Source: Ga0077527 sp038144955 (GTDB taxonomy: Bacteria > Pseudomonadota > Gammaproteobacteria > Burkholderiales > SG8-41). From it: 52,525 nucleotides of DNA. Every line of letters starts with the position of its first letter. The first letter of the stretch is position 1. Of this stretch, positions 51,520 to 52,525 are shown piece by piece. The notes beneath the pieces were generated by a model. It was not told the DNA's origin and ran no database searches. It saw only the letters and a program-made list of their open reading frames with translations. The stretch is taken from the NCBI GenBank assembly GCA_038144955.1, contig JAYQOT010000010.1, forward strand, positions 1 through 52,525. The letters run 5' to 3'. Both the position numbers and the translations under genes were made by a program.

Positions 51520-52482
51520 TTATTGAGATTTGATTCCCGCAGCACGCACCACCTTGCCCCATTTCTCGACCTCGGACCTGAGGAAATGTGCGAACTCTTC
51601 CGGCGAGCCGGCCGCCTCCTCGGCACCTGATTTGTCGAACAGCTGCTGCACGCGCGGCACGTCGAGAGCGCTGCGCGTCGACTGGTTGATTCTGGCGATG
51701 ATGTCCTGCGGTGTTTTTGCCGGCGCGAGCAGCGCGTTCCAGCCACCAGCCTCGTAACCGCTGACACCTGCTTCGTCGATGGTCGGTACTGCGGGCAGCG
51801 CTTTCGATCGCCTCAGCGAACTGATGCCAATGCCGCGCAGTTTCTTTGCCTGCACCGGCGGCACGGCGGCAGCGACCGGCGCGAAAGTCATGTGTACATG
51901 GCCGCCCATGGTTTCCGCCACCGCCGGCGCAGCGCCCTTGTACGGCACGTGACCGATTCTGGTTTTTGCCAGCATGTTGAACAGAACCAGCGCGAGGTGA
52001 TTGGAACTGCCGACGCCGGCGGAACCGGAGTTCAGCGTGTTCGGGTGCGCTTTGTCGAGCGCAATCAGTTCACTGACGGATTTTGCCGGCACCGAGGGAT
52101 GGATTACCAGCACGTTGGCCTGCTTGGCGACAAGGATCACCGGCGCAAGGTCGGTGAGCACGTTGTAGCCGAGTTTGGCGTAGACCGCGTGACCGCTGGC
52201 AAGCGCCGTGGTGCCGTAGAGCAGCGTGTGACCGTCGGCGGGAGCACGGGCAACGCTCTCGCTGCCGATGTTTCCGCTGGCTCCTGAGCGGTTGGCCACC
52301 AGTACGTTCTGTTTCCACGCAGCGGTCAGCTGTTCAGCCAGTGCGCGTGCAATCAGGTCGGCCGAACCGCCGGCGGGAAAGGGGACCACCATGGTCACCG
52401 GCTTGTCGGGATAGGACTGTGCGCCGGCGGCACAGGCGAACAGCAGCAGCAATAACGACGGGATGCGGTATGAAAATTTCAT
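51520..52482 (-). CDS. TTT-family (Bug) periplasmic substrate-binding protein 7
   Basis: A 320-residue binding protein with a leader SLLLLLFACAAGAQ, mature start SYPDKPVTMVVPFPAGGSAD, then VLVANRSGASGN (DNRxG variant with Ala-Asn) and GHVPYKGAAPAV. A GAGGAGGAG ribosome binding site precedes the ATG. It is the first visible gene of the long minus-strand series ending at leuD; 98 bases separate its stop from the acyl-CoA dehydrogenase start. Confidence 0.92.
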   Translation of the reverse strand: MKFSYRIPSLLLLLFACAAGAQSYPDKPVTMVVPFPAGGSADLIARALAEQLTAAWKQNVLVANRSGASGNIGSESVARAPADGHTLLYGTTALASGHAVYAKLGYNVLTDLAPVILVAKQANVLVIHPSVPAKSVSELIALDKAHPNTLNSGSAGVGSSNHLALVLFNMLAKTRIGHVPYKGAAPAVAETMGGHVHMTFAPVAAAVPPVQAKKLRGIGISSLRRSKALPAVPTIDEAGVSGYEAGGWNALLAPAKTPQDIIARINQSTRSALDVPRVQQLFDKSGAEEAAGSPEEFAHFLRSEVEKWGKVVRAAGIKSQ

Positions 52483-52525
52483 GTTGCGCTCCTCCTCGGT
52501 TTTATTGCCCGCCTGCAGGCGCCGC

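Noticed and set aside
1..52525. CRISPR arrays, tRNA or rRNA genes, prophage or transposase genes
   Set aside because: Reading both strands showed no regularly spaced direct repeats of CRISPR type, no tRNA-like T-arm context and no transposase or phage structural motif.

Overview
The window is one stretch of a high-GC Betaproteobacterium chromosome, probably an uncultured member of the Burkholderiales in the broad sense. Three things suggest this: the gene order dprA-LysM-def-fmt-rsmB-DUF4390-ntrYX, the glycolytic block tkt-gap-pgk-pyk-fba, and seven substrate-binding proteins of the Bug/tripartite tricarboxylate transporter (TTT) type. No species can be named. The left edge cuts gyrB. Two runs of N (16623-16632 and 36700-37419) and a low-complexity poly-C patch show that this is a draft assembly. 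I saw no rRNA or tRNA gene, CRISPR array or insertion-sequence transposase. No stretch above 300 bases lacks a gene except the N gap, which lies inside a gene.

Layout. 1-6.6 kb: gyrB (3' part), then topB, dprA and a LysM protein on the minus strand. 6.7-13.4 kb: a tight plus-strand run of def, fmt, rsmB, a DUF4390 gene and an NtrY/NtrX-like two-component pair. 13.5-20.5 kb: central carbon metabolism (transketolase, GAPDH, PGK, pyruvate kinase and a class I aldolase). 20.5-25.8 kb: a COG0523 GTPase, an amidohydrolase, a cupin and two TTT binding proteins. 25.8-28 kb: an acyl-CoA dehydrogenase bracketed by two AT-rich inserts, one a GxxExxY gene between inverted repeats, the other a frameshifted HEPN-like gene. 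28-34 kb: an orphan acyl-CoA carboxyltransferase, an LpxR-like protein, DUF3565, a lipoprotein hydrolase, a TTT binding protein and DUF1223. 34-38.7 kb (minus): hydrolase, enoyl-CoA hydratase-like protein, two TTT binding proteins and a D-2-hydroxyacid dehydrogenase. 38.7-42.2 kb: dapE, a flavoprotein and corA. 42.3-52.5 kb (minus): a long co-directional series that looks like an organic-acid/CoA-ester degradation operon.

The most notable feature is in that last series. A peroxiredoxin-like gene (47601-48113) is interrupted by an in-frame UGA exactly where its relatives carry the first cysteine of a CxxC motif. A stem-loop with the properties of a bacterial SECIS element follows the UGA. The gene has a strong ribosome binding site, and its 3' end overlaps and carries the Shine-Dalgarno of the next gene (MmgE/PrpD). 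I read it as a selenoprotein with a UxxC active site, which ordinary gene calling would cut to a fragment.

How the parts may work together (inference). The many secreted binding proteins are each placed beside enzymes for carboxylic acids or CoA thioesters: acyl-CoA dehydrogenases, an acyl-CoA ligase, a hydratase, aconitase-family subunits, an isocitrate-lyase-type lyase and PrpD. No TctA/TctB membrane subunit is present. This points to an organism that takes up diverse organic acids with many interchangeable binding proteins served by membrane components encoded elsewhere.
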